64,000 nucleotides of DNA from NCBI GenBank assembly GCA_900110005.1, contig FOCC01000009.1:24785-88784 (forward strand), written 5' to 3'. Of the stretch, positions 34,111 to 43,363 are shown piece by piece; the stretch's first letter is position 1; each line of letters opens with the position of its first letter. This DNA comes from Ligilactobacillus sp. WC1T17 (GTDB taxonomy: Bacteria; Bacillota; Bacilli; Lactobacillales; Lactobacillaceae). The position numbers were made by a program, and so were the translations under genes. Below the pieces are notes generated by a model. It searched no databases. It had not been told where the DNA came from and worked only from the letters and a program-made list of their open reading frames with translations.

Positions 34111-34143
34111 AAAAAAGAGCTGGGATTTCCCAGCTCTTTTTTT
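34111..34143. terminator. Terminator after lacX
   Basis: AAAAAAGAGCTGGGA / TCCCAGCTCTTTTTT stem; acts on the minus strand for lacX and can also stop plus-strand transcripts. The short stretch 34003-34110 shows no gene. Confidence 0.85.
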
Positions 34144-35017
34144 AAAAGATAATTGTTTCAAAACCAGCACTGAAGCTTTCGCCTGCTTTTAAAGTGTTTG
34201 TGTAGTATTTGCTTTTGAAATTTTGATCAGTATCAACGGTATCAGCGACACTCCACCAGGGTTCGATGCAGACAAATTGTCCTTCATTAGGGTAGCATGA
34301 CCAAAGGCCTAAAGCTTTGGAATCAGGTGTCTTAACCGTAACGCCGTGACCGTGAACGGTGCTCTTTAAGGTGAATTCTTGTTCAGTCTGCCCTAGGTCG
34401 TAAATTAAAGCATCATCTTTAAACAAGGCATGTGTGACTTTAAATTCGCCAACATCTTCAGGGTAAGCCTTTTTAGGATTGACTAAGCCTTGTTCAAGTG
34501 GAATCCGCGTCAACGTCTTTCGTGGAGATGTTGTAATGACATAGTCTTCAAATTTATCAGCGGCACTGAGTTGGGTTGAAAAAGCAGGGTGAGCGCCAAG
34601 GCCGAAATAGATAGTCTGTTCACTAGGATTTTTGACAGTATAGTTTGTTTTGACTGTATTTTGCTCCAGACTATAAGTGATGATAAAGGCAAAATCATAA
34701 GGATATTTTGCTTTGGTTTGTGCATTTGATTTTAGTTCAAAAGAAGCTTTGGTTTCGGCTTTTTCAAGGACATCAAAGGCCATATCGCGGGCAAAGCCGT
34801 GTTGTGACATATGGAAAACTTGATTATCAACATAGTAAGTATCGTCTTTTAATTTGCCTTCAATGGGGAACAAGACAGGGGCATGTCTTTTCCAGTATTT
34901 GGCGTCCCCATTCCAAAGGTATTCACGACCACTTTTTTTGTCACGGATAGAAGTCAGTTCCGCGCCAAATTCACTGATGGTTACGGCAAGAAATTCATTT
35001 TCAAGTAAAACAGCCAT
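34142..35017 (-). CDS. lacX: Aldose 1-epimerase-like protein (LacX type)
   Basis: A 291-residue protein of the galactose mutarotase-like fold. LTSIRDKKSGREYLWNGDAKYWKRHAPVLFPIEG at the N-terminus, HGFARDMAFDV (catalytic-type His) near 92-102 and GLGAHPAFSTQL (second His) near 150 are typical of the YeaD/LacX subgroup. LacX is encoded in lac operons of lactococci; its exact substrate is not established. It lies at the end of lacC-DUF4867-lacX, three bases after the DUF4867 gene. Confidence 0.82.
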   Translation of the reverse strand: MAVLLENEFLAVTISEFGAELTSIRDKKSGREYLWNGDAKYWKRHAPVLFPIEGKLKDDTYYVDNQVFHMSQHGFARDMAFDVLEKAETKASFELKSNAQTKAKYPYDFAFIITYSLEQNTVKTNYTVKNPSEQTIYFGLGAHPAFSTQLSAADKFEDYVITTSPRKTLTRIPLEQGLVNPKKAYPEDVGEFKVTHALFKDDALIYDLGQTEQEFTLKSTVHGHGVTVKTPDSKALGLWSCYPNEGQFVCIEPWWSVADTVDTDQNFKSKYYTNTLKAGESFSAGFETIIF

Positions 35018-35019
35018 GT

Positions 35020-35712
35020 TTAATCCTCCTTTAAAGGTGTGATTTTAATTAAATCACCAGTCACTCCAATTATAGCACCTTGGGCGATTTTATCGGTGCG
35101 GCATTTATGCACCAATTGAAATTTATTTTGTTTCACGATGCGGGGATTATGTGTTTTTAAGCCATCTTTTAGCGGCTGATTGGAGCCTTTAGGCAAGACG
35201 ACGATGACTTTAAAGCCGCTATCGTGAACCATGATGGGACTGTAGTGCAAAGTATCGCTGTACATTTCAAAAACGGTACCGGCAGGAACATAAAAGAGGT
35301 CGGCTTCTTTTTGAGCATCGATGGAGTCTTTTTCTTCAAGGATTGCACGGTGGGCTAAGACCATAATAACGTCAGTCAAAGTGATATTAACTTCACTTCC
35401 TTGATGGTATTCAACGGCCGTAAAGTCGCTGGTATGTCCCATACATTGCCCAGCTTCAAGCGGCATAAAGGCGTAAATATCGCGCGATAATTCTCCAAAT
35501 AAAGCACATTTTTCAAGTTCCGGATTAGAAGGAACGTAAACATTAGGGCCGCTTGGAATCGTAAAGTGGTTATGAGCAAAATTTTTGACTTCGGTTAAAT
35601 CATAATTTTCCCAGATAACGCCATATTGTTTAAAAGAAGGATCAGTGATGGGTTTGATTTGATACGTTGGATTTAGCTGGCAGATTTGTTGGTAGCTTTC
35701 ATCTATTTCCAT
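35020..35712 (-). CDS. DUF4867 family protein of lac operons
   Basis: A 230-residue cupin-like protein of DUF4867. Conserved-looking stretches are GHTSDFTAVEYHQGSEVNI, LFYVPAGTVFEMYSDTLHYSPI and VVLPKGSNQPL; the His/Glu pattern suggests a metal site as in sugar isomerases or epimerases. The family is found beside tagatose-6-phosphate pathway genes, so a sugar-phosphate step is likely but unproven. Its ATG overlaps the lacC stop codon by one base (TAATG). Confidence 0.78.
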   Translation of the reverse strand: MEIDESYQQICQLNPTYQIKPITDPSFKQYGVIWENYDLTEVKNFAHNHFTIPSGPNVYVPSNPELEKCALFGELSRDIYAFMPLEAGQCMGHTSDFTAVEYHQGSEVNITLTDVIMVLAHRAILEEKDSIDAQKEADLFYVPAGTVFEMYSDTLHYSPIMVHDSGFKVIVVLPKGSNQPLKDGLKTHNPRIVKQNKFQLVHKCRTDKIAQGAIIGVTGDLIKITPLKED

Positions 35713-36674
35713 TATAAGGTCACCTCTAATTTCATTTCTTCAATTTCAACTTGCTTAAAGTAAACATCAAACAAATCAGGATTAATGACTCCGGTTTTAG
35801 GATTTAAAGTATTTAAGATACCGCAGGTCATAGCCGTTTTTAAGACATATTTGGGGTCATTTTGCTGGTTAAGGGCATAGGCTAAGCCGGCGACGGTTGA
35901 ATCACCTGATCCTACAGGGTTAACGGCGGTAATCTTAGGAATTCTGGCTAAGTAGAGTTTATCTTTGACTTTGGCTAATGCTCCTTTAGCACCAAGGGAA
36001 ACAACGACCCAAGGAATATTTTTTAAGTTTGAATTAGTTAATAAAAGCTTGGCCAATTGTTCTAAGCTATCAATCTTTTGACGGGTAATCTGATTAATTT
36101 CGTCTTGGTTAGGTTTAATCAAGAAAGGAAGTGTTGATCCGTTTAAGCTGGCCAAGAGCGCTGGGCCAGAAGAATCAAGGATAGTTTTAACATTATATTG
36201 GTCGGCTAAAGAAATTAATTGCGCATAAAAATCGCTATCCAACCCCTTAGGCAAGCTGCCGGAAATAGTCATCAAATCAACCTTGGGCAATAAAGAAATG
36301 AGGTGATTAAAAAAGTTTTGGGCTTCTGTTTGACTAATGACCGGTCCGCTTTCCAAAATTTCAGTTTGTTTGCCGTCATCATGCAAAATAGCAATACAAT
36401 TTCTCGTTTCGCCGGCAATTTGCATAAATTTGTCTTCAATTGCATCTTTTGGTAAAGCTTGGGAGATAAACTTGCCTAAAGTTCCACCTAAAAAGCCTGA
36501 AGCATAGACTTCTTGATCTAATAAAGAAAGTACCCTGGCGACATTTAATCCTTTTCCGCCAGCTGTTTTTGAAACGGTGGTGACACGGTTGACGGTATCA
36601 AGGGCTAAGGTTGGCAGTTGATAGCTGATATCAACTGATGGATTTAGAGTCAAAGTTAAAATAGGTTTTACCAT
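35712..36674 (-). CDS. lacC: Tagatose-6-phosphate kinase
   Basis: A 320-residue PfkB-family kinase that makes tagatose-1,6-bisphosphate. The N-terminal LTLNPSVDISYQL and GGKGLNVARVLSLL segments bind sugar, and the C-terminal NPVGSGDSTVAGLAYAL holds the catalytic Asp and anion hole. LacC and fructose-1-phosphate kinase are close; the lac context decides for LacC. It is divergent from lacR-lacABD, behind TTGACT-17-TATTTT with a palindromic operator at the start of transcription. Confidence 0.88.
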   Translation of the reverse strand: MVKPILTLTLNPSVDISYQLPTLALDTVNRVTTVSKTAGGKGLNVARVLSLLDQEVYASGFLGGTLGKFISQALPKDAIEDKFMQIAGETRNCIAILHDDGKQTEILESGPVISQTEAQNFFNHLISLLPKVDLMTISGSLPKGLDSDFYAQLISLADQYNVKTILDSSGPALLASLNGSTLPFLIKPNQDEINQITRQKIDSLEQLAKLLLTNSNLKNIPWVVVSLGAKGALAKVKDKLYLARIPKITAVNPVGSGDSTVAGLAYALNQQNDPKYVLKTAMTCGILNTLNPKTGVINPDLFDVYFKQVEIEEMKLEVTL

Positions 36675-36698
36675 ATCAATAAGCTCCTTTGTTTATAA

Positions 36699-36714
36699 AT
36701 GTTTGTACAAACAT
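36699..36714. promoter_or_regulatory. Perfect 16-bp palindrome, candidate LacR operator
   Basis: ATGTTTGTACAAACAT is fully symmetrical and covers the predicted start of the lacC transcript. Its TGTTTNNNNAAACA core is like DeoR-type LacR operators. Confidence 0.65.
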
Positions 36715-36743
36715 AAAATAGCATTTCAATAGTAAAGAGTCAA
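36715..36743 (-). promoter_or_regulatory. Promoter of lacC-DUF4867-lacX
   Basis: TTGACT (36738-36743), 17-bp spacer, TATTTT (36715-36720) on the minus strand. Confidence 0.6.
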
Positions 36744-36903
36744 GTTAACTATAAAAAATGAGTAATTTTTATAATAAAAACGAAATAAGATGCTATATAA
36801 AAGGATGATGATAGTAAAAAAAGTAAAAAAATAAAGTATATCCGAAAGTAGGGAAAGCCTTTATAGCAAGCCTTTTTGTGTCTTTAAGCTAAAAACGGCA
36901 CCA

Positions 36904-36937
36904 AAGTCAACATTTTTTGTGCGAAAAATGTTGACTT
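36904..36937. promoter_or_regulatory. 34-bp inverted repeat in the lacR promoter
   Basis: AAGTCAACATTTTT and AAAAATGTTGACTT form a perfect 14-bp inverted repeat around TGTGCG. The right arm contains the lacR minus 35 TTGACT, so a bound repressor would block lacR. The DNA between this and the lacC operator (36744-36903) shows no gene. Confidence 0.65.
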
Positions 36938-36959
36938 ATGTTTATTTGGGTGTTAAATT
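36931..36959 (+). promoter_or_regulatory. Promoter of lacR-lacABD
   Basis: TTGACT (36931-36936), 17-bp spacer, TAAATT (36954-36959) about 50 bp before lacR. Confidence 0.6.
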
Positions 36960-37009
36960 AAACAGTGTAAGGAACATAGAAGAACAAAAACGCAAAGGAG
37001 GGAAGCCCA

Positions 37010-37768
37010 GTGCTGAAAAAGAAACGCTTATTAGCCATTTTAGATTTAGTCAATCAAAATGAAATTGTGACGGTCAGCGACCTCACGTCTAGTTTAGGTG
37101 TTTCTGACATGACAATTAGGCGCGATCTAGATGAATTAGACCAAATTGGCAAGCTGATTCGGATTCATGGCGGGGCTCAAAGTGTTGCCAGTCAAAGCAA
37201 AGTTGAGCTGTCGCGCAGTGAAAAAAAAGAATTGAACCTGGATGCTAAAAAGGCTGTTGCCAAAAAGGCCGCTTCATTGATTAAGCCGCACGAAACCATT
37301 TACCTAGGCCCTGGGACGACCAACGAATTAATCGTCAATTATGTTAACGATGTTTCCTTTTTTAGAATTGTCACTAATAGCCTGCCCGTTTTTGAGAGTT
37401 GGCAAAATAAGCGCAATGTTGACTTGGTCTTAATCGGTGGGACTTACCGCCAAAGGTCAGGAGCTTTTATCGGTGGGTTGACGAATACTTCATTAAATGA
37501 ATTGAAATTCACCAAAGCTTTTGTGGGTGTAAACGGCATTCATGATGACCGGATGATGACGGCTAACACTGAAGAAGGCCAGACCCAATTGGTTGCGCTC
37601 AATAATGCCAATCAAAAAATCGGTGTGTGTGATTACCATAAAATTAACCGTGATGATTTTTATTATTTTTACAATTTATATAATTTGGATGCTTTGATAA
37701 CGAATGCTGAGCTGAATGAAAATTCACTTGCACATTATCAGGAGTATACTCAAATGATTCTAGCTTAG
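37010..37768 (+). CDS. lacR: Lactose phosphotransferase system repressor (DeoR family)
   Basis: A 252-residue DeoR-family repressor. HTH: RLLAILDLVNQNEIVTVSDL then DMTIRRDLDELDQIGKL; sensor domain: YLGPGTTNELIV and QRSGAFIGGLTN. In lactic bacteria LacR is released from DNA by tagatose-6-phosphate. The GTG start follows AAAGGAGG. It heads lacR-lacA-lacB-lacD and sits under two palindromes. Its close paralogue at 21653-22408 is near the PTS and galactanase genes. Confidence 0.88.
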   Translation: MLKKKRLLAILDLVNQNEIVTVSDLTSSLGVSDMTIRRDLDELDQIGKLIRIHGGAQSVASQSKVELSRSEKKELNLDAKKAVAKKAASLIKPHETIYLGPGTTNELIVNYVNDVSFFRIVTNSLPVFESWQNKRNVDLVLIGGTYRQRSGAFIGGLTNTSLNELKFTKAFVGVNGIHDDRMMTANTEEGQTQLVALNNANQKIGVCDYHKINRDDFYYFYNLYNLDALITNAELNENSLAHYQEYTQMILA

Positions 37769-37786
37769 CCAAAAGGAGAAGATCAG

Positions 37787-38215
37787 ATGAAAATCGCAGT
37801 AGCCGCTGATAAGGCGGGATTTGATTTAAAAGAAACGATTAAAGCTTATTTGGAAAATAAAGGGTACGAGGTGCTTGATTTAACGCAGACACCGGCGGAA
37901 GACTTTGTGGATTCATCGGCTGCCGTTGCTAAAGCCGTCCTTGACCATACAGCCCAAAGAGGCATTATGTTTGATGAATACGGTTTGGGATCAGCCATGG
38001 CCAGCAATAAGATTCATGGCATGGTAACCGCCAATGTGACAGAAGAAAATACAGCCCGTATGACAACCTTGCACAATGGCGCTAAGGCGATTGCCATTGG
38101 GGCCGGAATTGTCGGGCCTAAGTTGGCAGAAGCTTTAGTGGATGCTTATTTGAGCGTTGAATATGCGGGCGGACGACACCAAATCCGCTTAGACATGCTG
38201 GAAAAATTGTACTAG
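37787..38215 (+). CDS. lacA: Galactose-6-phosphate isomerase subunit LacA
   Basis: A 142-residue RpiB/LacAB-family protein: [23 protein letters not shown] at the N-terminus and the [22 protein letters not shown] segment. With LacB it forms the heteromeric isomerase turning galactose-6-phosphate into tagatose-6-phosphate. Compared with RpiB the catalytic Cys position is altered ([14 protein letters not shown]), as in LacA subunits. Lies 18 bases after lacR and 12 before lacB. Confidence 0.9.
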   Translation: MKIAVAADKAGFDLKETIKAYLENKGYEVLDLTQTPAEDFVDSSAAVAKAVLDHTAQRGIMFDEYGLGSAMASNKIHGMVTANVTEENTARMTTLHNGAKAIAIGAGIVGPKLAEALVDAYLSVEYAGGRHQIRLDMLEKLY

Positions 38216-38227
38216 GGGGAAAATGCG

Positions 38228-38746
38228 ATGATTATTGCTTTAGGAAATGACCATATTGTTACGAATATTAAAATTCAAATTTCAGATATGTTGAAGTCAA
38301 TGGGACATGAAGTTATTGATGTAGGTACTTACGACAATACCCGGACACACTATCCCATTTATGGTTTGCAGGTAGCTGACTTGGTTCGTGACGGCAAGGC
38401 TGATTTGGGGATCGTCTTATGCGGAACCGGGGTTGGTATTTCAACGGCAGCTGATAAAAATGTCGGTATTCGGGCAGCTTTAGTTAGTGATATTGTGACA
38501 GCCAAGTATGCTAAAGAAGAATTGAATGCCAATGTTATCGGCTTTGGGGGGGCTACCGTTGGCGAACATTTGGCTGAAGATATTGTCAAAACCTTCTTGG
38601 AAGCAAAGTATCAGCCAACCGAAAAGAATCAAGCTTTGATTAAAAAGATTGATGCTCTTGAAGAAGACAATGAAGACCAACATGACAATCCGCATTTCTT
38701 CGACCATGAAATGCAACTGTGGAGTGAAGGATATTATCACGATTAA
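38228..38746 (+). CDS. lacB: Galactose-6-phosphate isomerase subunit LacB
   Basis: A 172-residue RpiB/LacAB-family protein with the catalytic Cys in [18 protein letters not shown] near residue 65 and the N-terminal [14 protein letters not shown]. It is the partner of LacA. The 12-base gap to lacA and 24-base gap to lacD support one transcript. Confidence 0.92.
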   Translation: MIIALGNDHIVTNIKIQISDMLKSMGHEVIDVGTYDNTRTHYPIYGLQVADLVRDGKADLGIVLCGTGVGISTAADKNVGIRAALVSDIVTAKYAKEELNANVIGFGGATVGEHLAEDIVKTFLEAKYQPTEKNQALIKKIDALEEDNEDQHDNPHFFDHEMQLWSEGYYHD

Positions 38747-38770
38747 TTAAGTATGAAAGGGAAGGTAGTA

Positions 38771-39760
38771 ATGATGTCAAATAAAATTGAAGCTTTGAAA
38801 CGTTTATCAAATGAAAATGGAGTGATTGCAGCTTTGGCGATTGACCAGCGGGGATCGTTGAAGAAGATGTTGGCACAAGCAGCCAATAAGGAATCAAATG
38901 AAGAAGATATTGTTGAATTTAAAAAAGTAATCTCCAAGGAATTGACACCTTATGCTTCAGCCATTTTACTTGATCCAGAGTATGGCTGGCCCGCTGCTAA
39001 AGTTAGAGCAGATAATGCCGGTTTGTTGGTAGCTTATGAAAAGACAGGCTATGACACTACTGAACCAGGACGCATGCCCGATTTATTGCCAACCTGGTCG
39101 GCTAAGCGCCTCAAAGAAGCCGGCGCTGATGCGGTTAAATTTATGCTGTATTATGATGTTGATGAACCTGATGAAATTAACCTTAAAAAGCAGGCCTTTG
39201 TTGAAAGAATCGGGGATGAATGTGTCGCTGAAGACATGCCATTCTTCTTGGAATTGATGTCTTATGATGCTAAGATTGCCGACAATAAGAGCCGTGAATA
39301 TGCTCAAGTTAAAGCACATAAGGTCAATGAGATGATCAAAGAATTTGCTAAACCAATCTATAATGTTGATGTTTTAAAAGTTGAAGTACCAATTATTATG
39401 GACTTTGTTGAAGGTTATGGCACCAAAGAACCTGTTTATACCAAAGAAGAAGCTTTAGAACTCTTCCAAGAACAAGACAAGGCTACAAATGGCGTACCAT
39501 ATATCTTCTTAAGTGCCGGTGTACCAGCTAAGGTCTTCCAAGATACCTTGCGTTTAGCTCATGAAGCCGGTTCAACTTTTAATGGTGTTTTATGCGGCCG
39601 GGCAACATGGCGCCACAGCATTGAACCTTTTGCCACTGAAGGCAAACAAAAAGCCATCGAATGGTGCGATACAGTCGGTCGGCAAAATATTGAAGACTTG
39701 AATGATGTTTTAAGTCAAACGGCCACTTCCTGGGAAAGTAAAATGCTCGTGCATGAATAA
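38771..39760 (+). CDS. lacD: Tagatose-1,6-bisphosphate aldolase
   Basis: A 329-residue class I aldolase of the LacD family that splits tagatose-1,6-bisphosphate into glyceraldehyde-3-phosphate and dihydroxyacetone phosphate. Typical stretches: IAALAIDQRGSLKKML near the N-terminus, ILLDPEYGWPAAKVR, DAVKFMLYYDVDEPDEI (Schiff-base Lys region) and LKVEVPI. The ATG at 38771 follows GAAGG by five bases; an ATG at 38774 is equally possible, and the ATG at 38753 lies upstream of the ribosome site. Confidence 0.92.
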   Translation: MMSNKIEALKRLSNENGVIAALAIDQRGSLKKMLAQAANKESNEEDIVEFKKVISKELTPYASAILLDPEYGWPAAKVRADNAGLLVAYEKTGYDTTEPGRMPDLLPTWSAKRLKEAGADAVKFMLYYDVDEPDEINLKKQAFVERIGDECVAEDMPFFLELMSYDAKIADNKSREYAQVKAHKVNEMIKEFAKPIYNVDVLKVEVPIIMDFVEGYGTKEPVYTKEEALELFQEQDKATNGVPYIFLSAGVPAKVFQDTLRLAHEAGSTFNGVLCGRATWRHSIEPFATEGKQKAIEWCDTVGRQNIEDLNDVLSQTATSWESKMLVHE

Positions 39761-39784
39761 AAGTTAATTACCTCCTTGTTTTTA

Positions 39785-39814
39785 ATCCAGCAAAGTATTT
39801 TGCTGGATTTTTTT
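39785..39814 (+). terminator. Terminator of lacRABD
   Basis: ATCCAGCAAA / TTTGCTGGAT stem with seven T. Confidence 0.82.
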
Positions 39815-39871
39815 GGACTTGCAATGTAGGCAAAAATGCGCGAAAATGCTAGTAACAAAAGGGGGATGGTT

Positions 39872-41182
39872 ATGAAAAAAGTAGTCAAATTCGGCGGCAG
39901 CTCCCTGGCTGATGCCAAGCAGGTTGCCAAAGCCTGTCAGTTGATTAAAGCTGATAAAACGCGGCAATATGTGATTCCCAGTGCACCTGGAAAAAGATTT
40001 GAACAAGACCAAAAAGTGACCGATATGCTGATTAATTGTTATCAATTAGCCAGCAGCAAGCAGGATTTTTTGGGCCAATTAGCGCAGGTTAAAGGACGTT
40101 TTCAAGCCATCATCAAAGGACTTAAACTTGACTTATCCTTAGAAGAAGATTTTTCACAAATCAAACAGCATTTAAACCAAAAACCGCAGTTTGATTATGT
40201 GGCTTCGCGGGGTGAATATCTGAATGGTAAAATTTTAGCGGCCTATTTAAAATTTGATTTTATTGACCCTTATGAGTATATTTTTTTCAATGAAGACGGT
40301 TATTTAAACAGTTACAAAACGCAAAAAAATATGGCTAGGCGCCTTTCTCAAAGCCAATTTGCGGTGATTCCCGGCTTTTATGGACAGGCTAAGGATGGTC
40401 AGGTTAAGACTTTTTCGCGTGGCGGATCGGATATTACCGGATCAATTGTAGCGGCAGCTTGCGAAGCGGATATCTATGAAAATTGGACAGATGTATCAGG
40501 CTTTTTAGTGGCTGATCCTAAAATTGTGGCGCATCCGGTGCCGATTAAAACAATCACCTACCGCGAATTAAGGGAATTATCTTATATGGGCGCTTCGGTT
40601 TTGCACGAAGCGGCTATTTTCCCAGTGCGTTCAAAAGGAATTCCAATCAATATTAAAAATACCAACAAACCTGATGATGACGGCACATGGATTGTTGAAA
40701 GCACAGCACGCAAAACGGATTATATTATTACCGGAATTGCTGGGAAAAAAGGCTTTTGTTCGTTGACGGTGACCAAAGATTTGATGAATTCAGAAATTGG
40801 TTTTTGCCGCCGGGCACTGCAGGCCTTTGAAGATTGTAATTTGTCAATTGAACATATGCCTTCTGGAATCGATACGATGACGGTGGTTGTACATGAAGAT
40901 GAATTTTTAGACAAAGAACAAGCCGTCGTAACGAGGTTGCACCGGTTAACCAACCCTGATTCGATTGAAATCGAAGCTGATTTGGCTTTGATTGCGGTCG
41001 TTGGACGCGGGATGAAAGATCAGCTGGGGACGGCTGCACGTTTGTTTTCGGCTTTAGCTAAAGAACATATTAATATTAAGATGATTGATCAAGGGTCATC
41101 AGAGCTTAACATTATCATTGCAGTGGCTGAACGGGATTTTGAAAATGCCATTCGCGCAATTTATCAAACCTTTGTTAAATAA
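39872..41182 (+). CDS. Aspartate kinase
   Basis: A 436-residue monofunctional aspartokinase making aspartyl-phosphate, the first step to lysine, threonine, methionine and diaminopimelate. KKVVKFGGSSLADAKQ is the N-terminal kinase motif, and FSRGGSDITGSIVAAA with YENWTDVSGFLVADPKIV completes the active site. Two ACT domains (about 300-436) indicate feedback control by an amino acid. The ATG at 39872 follows GGGGG; the ATG at 39866 is too close to it. It stands alone between terminators, so which end product controls it is not visible. Confidence 0.9.
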   Translation: MKKVVKFGGSSLADAKQVAKACQLIKADKTRQYVIPSAPGKRFEQDQKVTDMLINCYQLASSKQDFLGQLAQVKGRFQAIIKGLKLDLSLEEDFSQIKQHLNQKPQFDYVASRGEYLNGKILAAYLKFDFIDPYEYIFFNEDGYLNSYKTQKNMARRLSQSQFAVIPGFYGQAKDGQVKTFSRGGSDITGSIVAAACEADIYENWTDVSGFLVADPKIVAHPVPIKTITYRELRELSYMGASVLHEAAIFPVRSKGIPINIKNTNKPDDDGTWIVESTARKTDYIITGIAGKKGFCSLTVTKDLMNSEIGFCRRALQAFEDCNLSIEHMPSGIDTMTVVVHEDEFLDKEQAVVTRLHRLTNPDSIEIEADLALIAVVGRGMKDQLGTAARLFSALAKEHINIKMIDQGSSELNIIIAVAERDFENAIRAIYQTFVK

Positions 41183-41216
41183 GCGGGCTTTTTAAGCGCG
41201 TTTATTTTTTTAATAA
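41176..41216 (+). terminator. Terminator of the aspartate kinase gene
   Basis: AAATAAGCGGGCTT pairs imperfectly with AAGCGCGTTTATTT, followed by T-run. Confidence 0.6.
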
Positions 41217-41218
41217 TA

Positions 41219-41257
41219 TTACAAACGATTGCATAATCCGCTTACATTGATTACAAT
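41219..41257 (+). promoter_or_regulatory. Promoter with overlapping cre box
   Basis: TTGCAT (41229-41234), 17-bp spacer, TACAAT (41252-41257). The cre-like TACAAACGATTGCA (41219-41232, one mismatch) covers the minus 35, implying CcpA repression of the PucR-type regulator gene. Confidence 0.65.
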
Positions 41258-41279
41258 TAAGGCAGAAAGAAGGGGTAGG

Positions 41280-42125
41280 ATGGATGAAAATAAGGTACAA
41301 CAACTGTTTGAAACGAAACTTTCACAAGACAATAAGGGAGAAGGCTGGCATTTTAAAGTAGGCGACAAGTGGCTTAATTTGACCGCGGAGATGCTCACGA
41401 ACCGGGAAAAAATGCTTCTGAAGCTAATGCAAAAGCCATCATTTCCAGTTCAGCACAGTCCTTGGGCTGATTACCTGCTGCGGCGGCAAAAAAAGCCGGT
41501 TTCCACCGGTAAATTTAGATTTTTGCAATTTAAAATCAAGCCGTTAAGCCAAAATTTTGTCATGGAAACCTTTTTAGCGGCCTTAAAGAAGATGTTTGTT
41601 TTTCCGCCCGAAGATGTCATTTTGCTAGCGCCCAACCGGGGGGTAGTAGTGGAAAAAATAACGCCTACCAGCCTAACCAAAGAAGATTTGATAGGGGTCA
41701 TGCAAACGCTAGAGGATGATTTTGAATGCCAAAGCCGCCTCTTTGTCGGACACAGCTGGGAAGCCGGTGATGATTTGGCGCGATTGTTTAAAGCAGAAGA
41801 AAAAGTTTTTGTAACGATTAGAGCGCCTAAAAAAGTGTTTAACTTTACCGCAGTGAGCCTTGACTATTTTACGAATTTAGACCAGGATTACTTGGCGCAA
41901 AAATATTATGCTGCGCTTACCCAAGAGCAGACTTTAGCGCCTATGATTACTGCTTTATACCAGCATAAGGGCAACATTTCATCGGCTGCCAAAGCTTTAT
42001 ATGTCCACCGCAATACCTTGCAGTATCAAATCGATAAATTGGCGCAGGAAACGGGTCTTAACTTGCGGGAGATGGATGATTTGGTTTTTTGCTACCTAAT
42101 TTTACATGCTCAGCATAGTGCCTAA
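41280..42125 (+). CDS. PucR/CdaR-type helix-turn-helix regulator
   Basis: A 281-residue protein whose last 60 residues match the PucR C-terminal HTH (ALYQHKGNISSAAKALYVHRNTLQYQIDKL). The N-terminal 210 residues are unassigned and may sense a ligand. The ATG at 41280 follows AAGGGG. Similar regulators often stand upstream of the multi-sugar ATPase gene in lactobacilli, as here (91-base gap), and both genes have cre boxes, so a role in carbohydrate uptake control is inferred. Confidence 0.75.
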   Translation: MDENKVQQLFETKLSQDNKGEGWHFKVGDKWLNLTAEMLTNREKMLLKLMQKPSFPVQHSPWADYLLRRQKKPVSTGKFRFLQFKIKPLSQNFVMETFLAALKKMFVFPPEDVILLAPNRGVVVEKITPTSLTKEDLIGVMQTLEDDFECQSRLFVGHSWEAGDDLARLFKAEEKVFVTIRAPKKVFNFTAVSLDYFTNLDQDYLAQKYYAALTQEQTLAPMITALYQHKGNISSAAKALYVHRNTLQYQIDKLAQETGLNLREMDDLVFCYLILHAQHSA

Positions 42126-42160
42126 AAAAGCACCTGCTCTTTGTGCAGTTTGGTATTTTG

Positions 42161-42184
42161 TGCAAACGGTTGCTAGTGTACAAT
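42161..42184 (+). promoter_or_regulatory. cre box and minus 10 upstream of the multi-sugar ATPase gene
   Basis: TGCAAACGGTTGCT (42161-42174) fits the cre core and lies just before TACAAT (42179-42184). No good minus 35 is visible. Confidence 0.55.
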
Positions 42185-42216
42185 GTAAACGTAATCAAAA
42201 ATAAAGGGTGAGTTAC

Positions 42217-43329
42217 ATGGTTGAACTTAGTTTAAGACATATTTACAAACATTATGATAACGCAGACGCAGATCAATATTCAGTGACGGATTTTAATTTG
42301 GAAGTCAAAGACCGCGAATTTATTGTTTTTGTTGGTCCTTCAGGCTGTGGGAAGTCTACGACTCTGCGGATGATTGCGGGTTTGGAAGATATTTCCAAAG
42401 GTGAATTTTTGATTGACGGCCGGGTGGTAAATGACGAAGCACCAAAAGACCGCGATATTGCGATGGTTTTTCAAAATTATGCTCTTTACCCGCATATGAC
42501 GGTTTATGATAACATGGCTTTTGGTTTGAAATTGCGCAAATATCCTAAAGAAGATATTGATCAAAGAGTGCAGCATGCGGCTAAAATTTTGGGGCTAACA
42601 GAATATTTAACCCGTAAGCCGGCAGCTTTGTCAGGTGGTCAAAGGCAGCGGGTGGCTTTAGGCCGGGCTATTGTACGTGATGCTCCTATCTTTTTGATGG
42701 ATGAACCATTGTCTAACTTGGATGCTAAATTACGGGTATCCATGCGGGCTGAAATTGCTAAACTCCATCAATCGCTCAAAACGACGACGATTTATGTGAC
42801 CCACGATCAAACTGAAGCGATGACGATGGCCGACCGGATTGTGGTCATGAAGGATGGCAAAATTCAACAAGTCGGTACTCCGCAAGAAGTGTACGATAAG
42901 CCGGCTAATGTCTTTGTTGGCGGTTTTATTGGATCACCGGCGATGAATTTTTTCAAAGTAACGCTGCATGATGGCCAAATTACCGATGAAGGGCATAATT
43001 TTACCTTACAAGTGCCTGAGGGCTGTCTTAAGGTGTTAGTTGATAAAGGCTACCAAGATAAGAAAATTATTTTTGGGATTCGTCCGGAAGATATTCACTC
43101 CGAACCAGCCTTTTTGGCAGCCTTCCCTAACTCAGTAGTAGAAAGTGAAGTTGTGGTTTCCGAACTTTTAGGGGCTGATTCGCAGCTTTACAGCCGGGTC
43201 GGCGAAACAGAATTTGTCTCTAAAGTTGATGCTAGAGATTTTATGAAGCCAGGAGCTAAAGTTAAGATGGGATTTGATATTAATAAAGCTCACTTCTTTG
43301 ATTTAGCCAGTGAACTAGCGGTTTATTAG
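42217..43329 (+). CDS. msmK: Multiple-sugar ABC transporter ATP-binding protein
   Basis: A 370-residue ATPase of the MalK/MsmK/UgpC family. Walker A is [16 protein letters not shown], the signature [15 protein letters not shown], Walker [17 protein letters not shown] and the switch [10 protein letters not shown]; residues about 240-370 form the regulatory OB-like domain. In streptococci and lactobacilli one such ATPase energises several sugar ABC importers, which fits its isolated position without permease genes. The symbol is by family analogy. Confidence 0.9.
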   Translation: MVELSLRHIYKHYDNADADQYSVTDFNLEVKDREFIVFVGPSGCGKSTTLRMIAGLEDISKGEFLIDGRVVNDEAPKDRDIAMVFQNYALYPHMTVYDNMAFGLKLRKYPKEDIDQRVQHAAKILGLTEYLTRKPAALSGGQRQRVALGRAIVRDAPIFLMDEPLSNLDAKLRVSMRAEIAKLHQSLKTTTIYVTHDQTEAMTMADRIVVMKDGKIQQVGTPQEVYDKPANVFVGGFIGSPAMNFFKVTLHDGQITDEGHNFTLQVPEGCLKVLVDKGYQDKKIIFGIRPEDIHSEPAFLAAFPNSVVESEVVVSELLGADSQLYSRVGETEFVSKVDARDFMKPGAKVKMGFDINKAHFFDLASELAVY

Positions 43330-43334
43330 GAGTC

Positions 43335-43363
43335 AAAAAAAGCCGGTTTTAACCGGCTTTTTC
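43335..43363. terminator. Bidirectional terminator
   Basis: AAAAAAAGCCGGTT / AACCGGCTTTTT stem between convergent genes. Confidence 0.88.

Noticed and set aside
34001..34192. Small plus-strand frame between the peptide cluster and lacX
   Set aside because: It runs from one terminator through another into the lacX antisense strand; no ribosome site.
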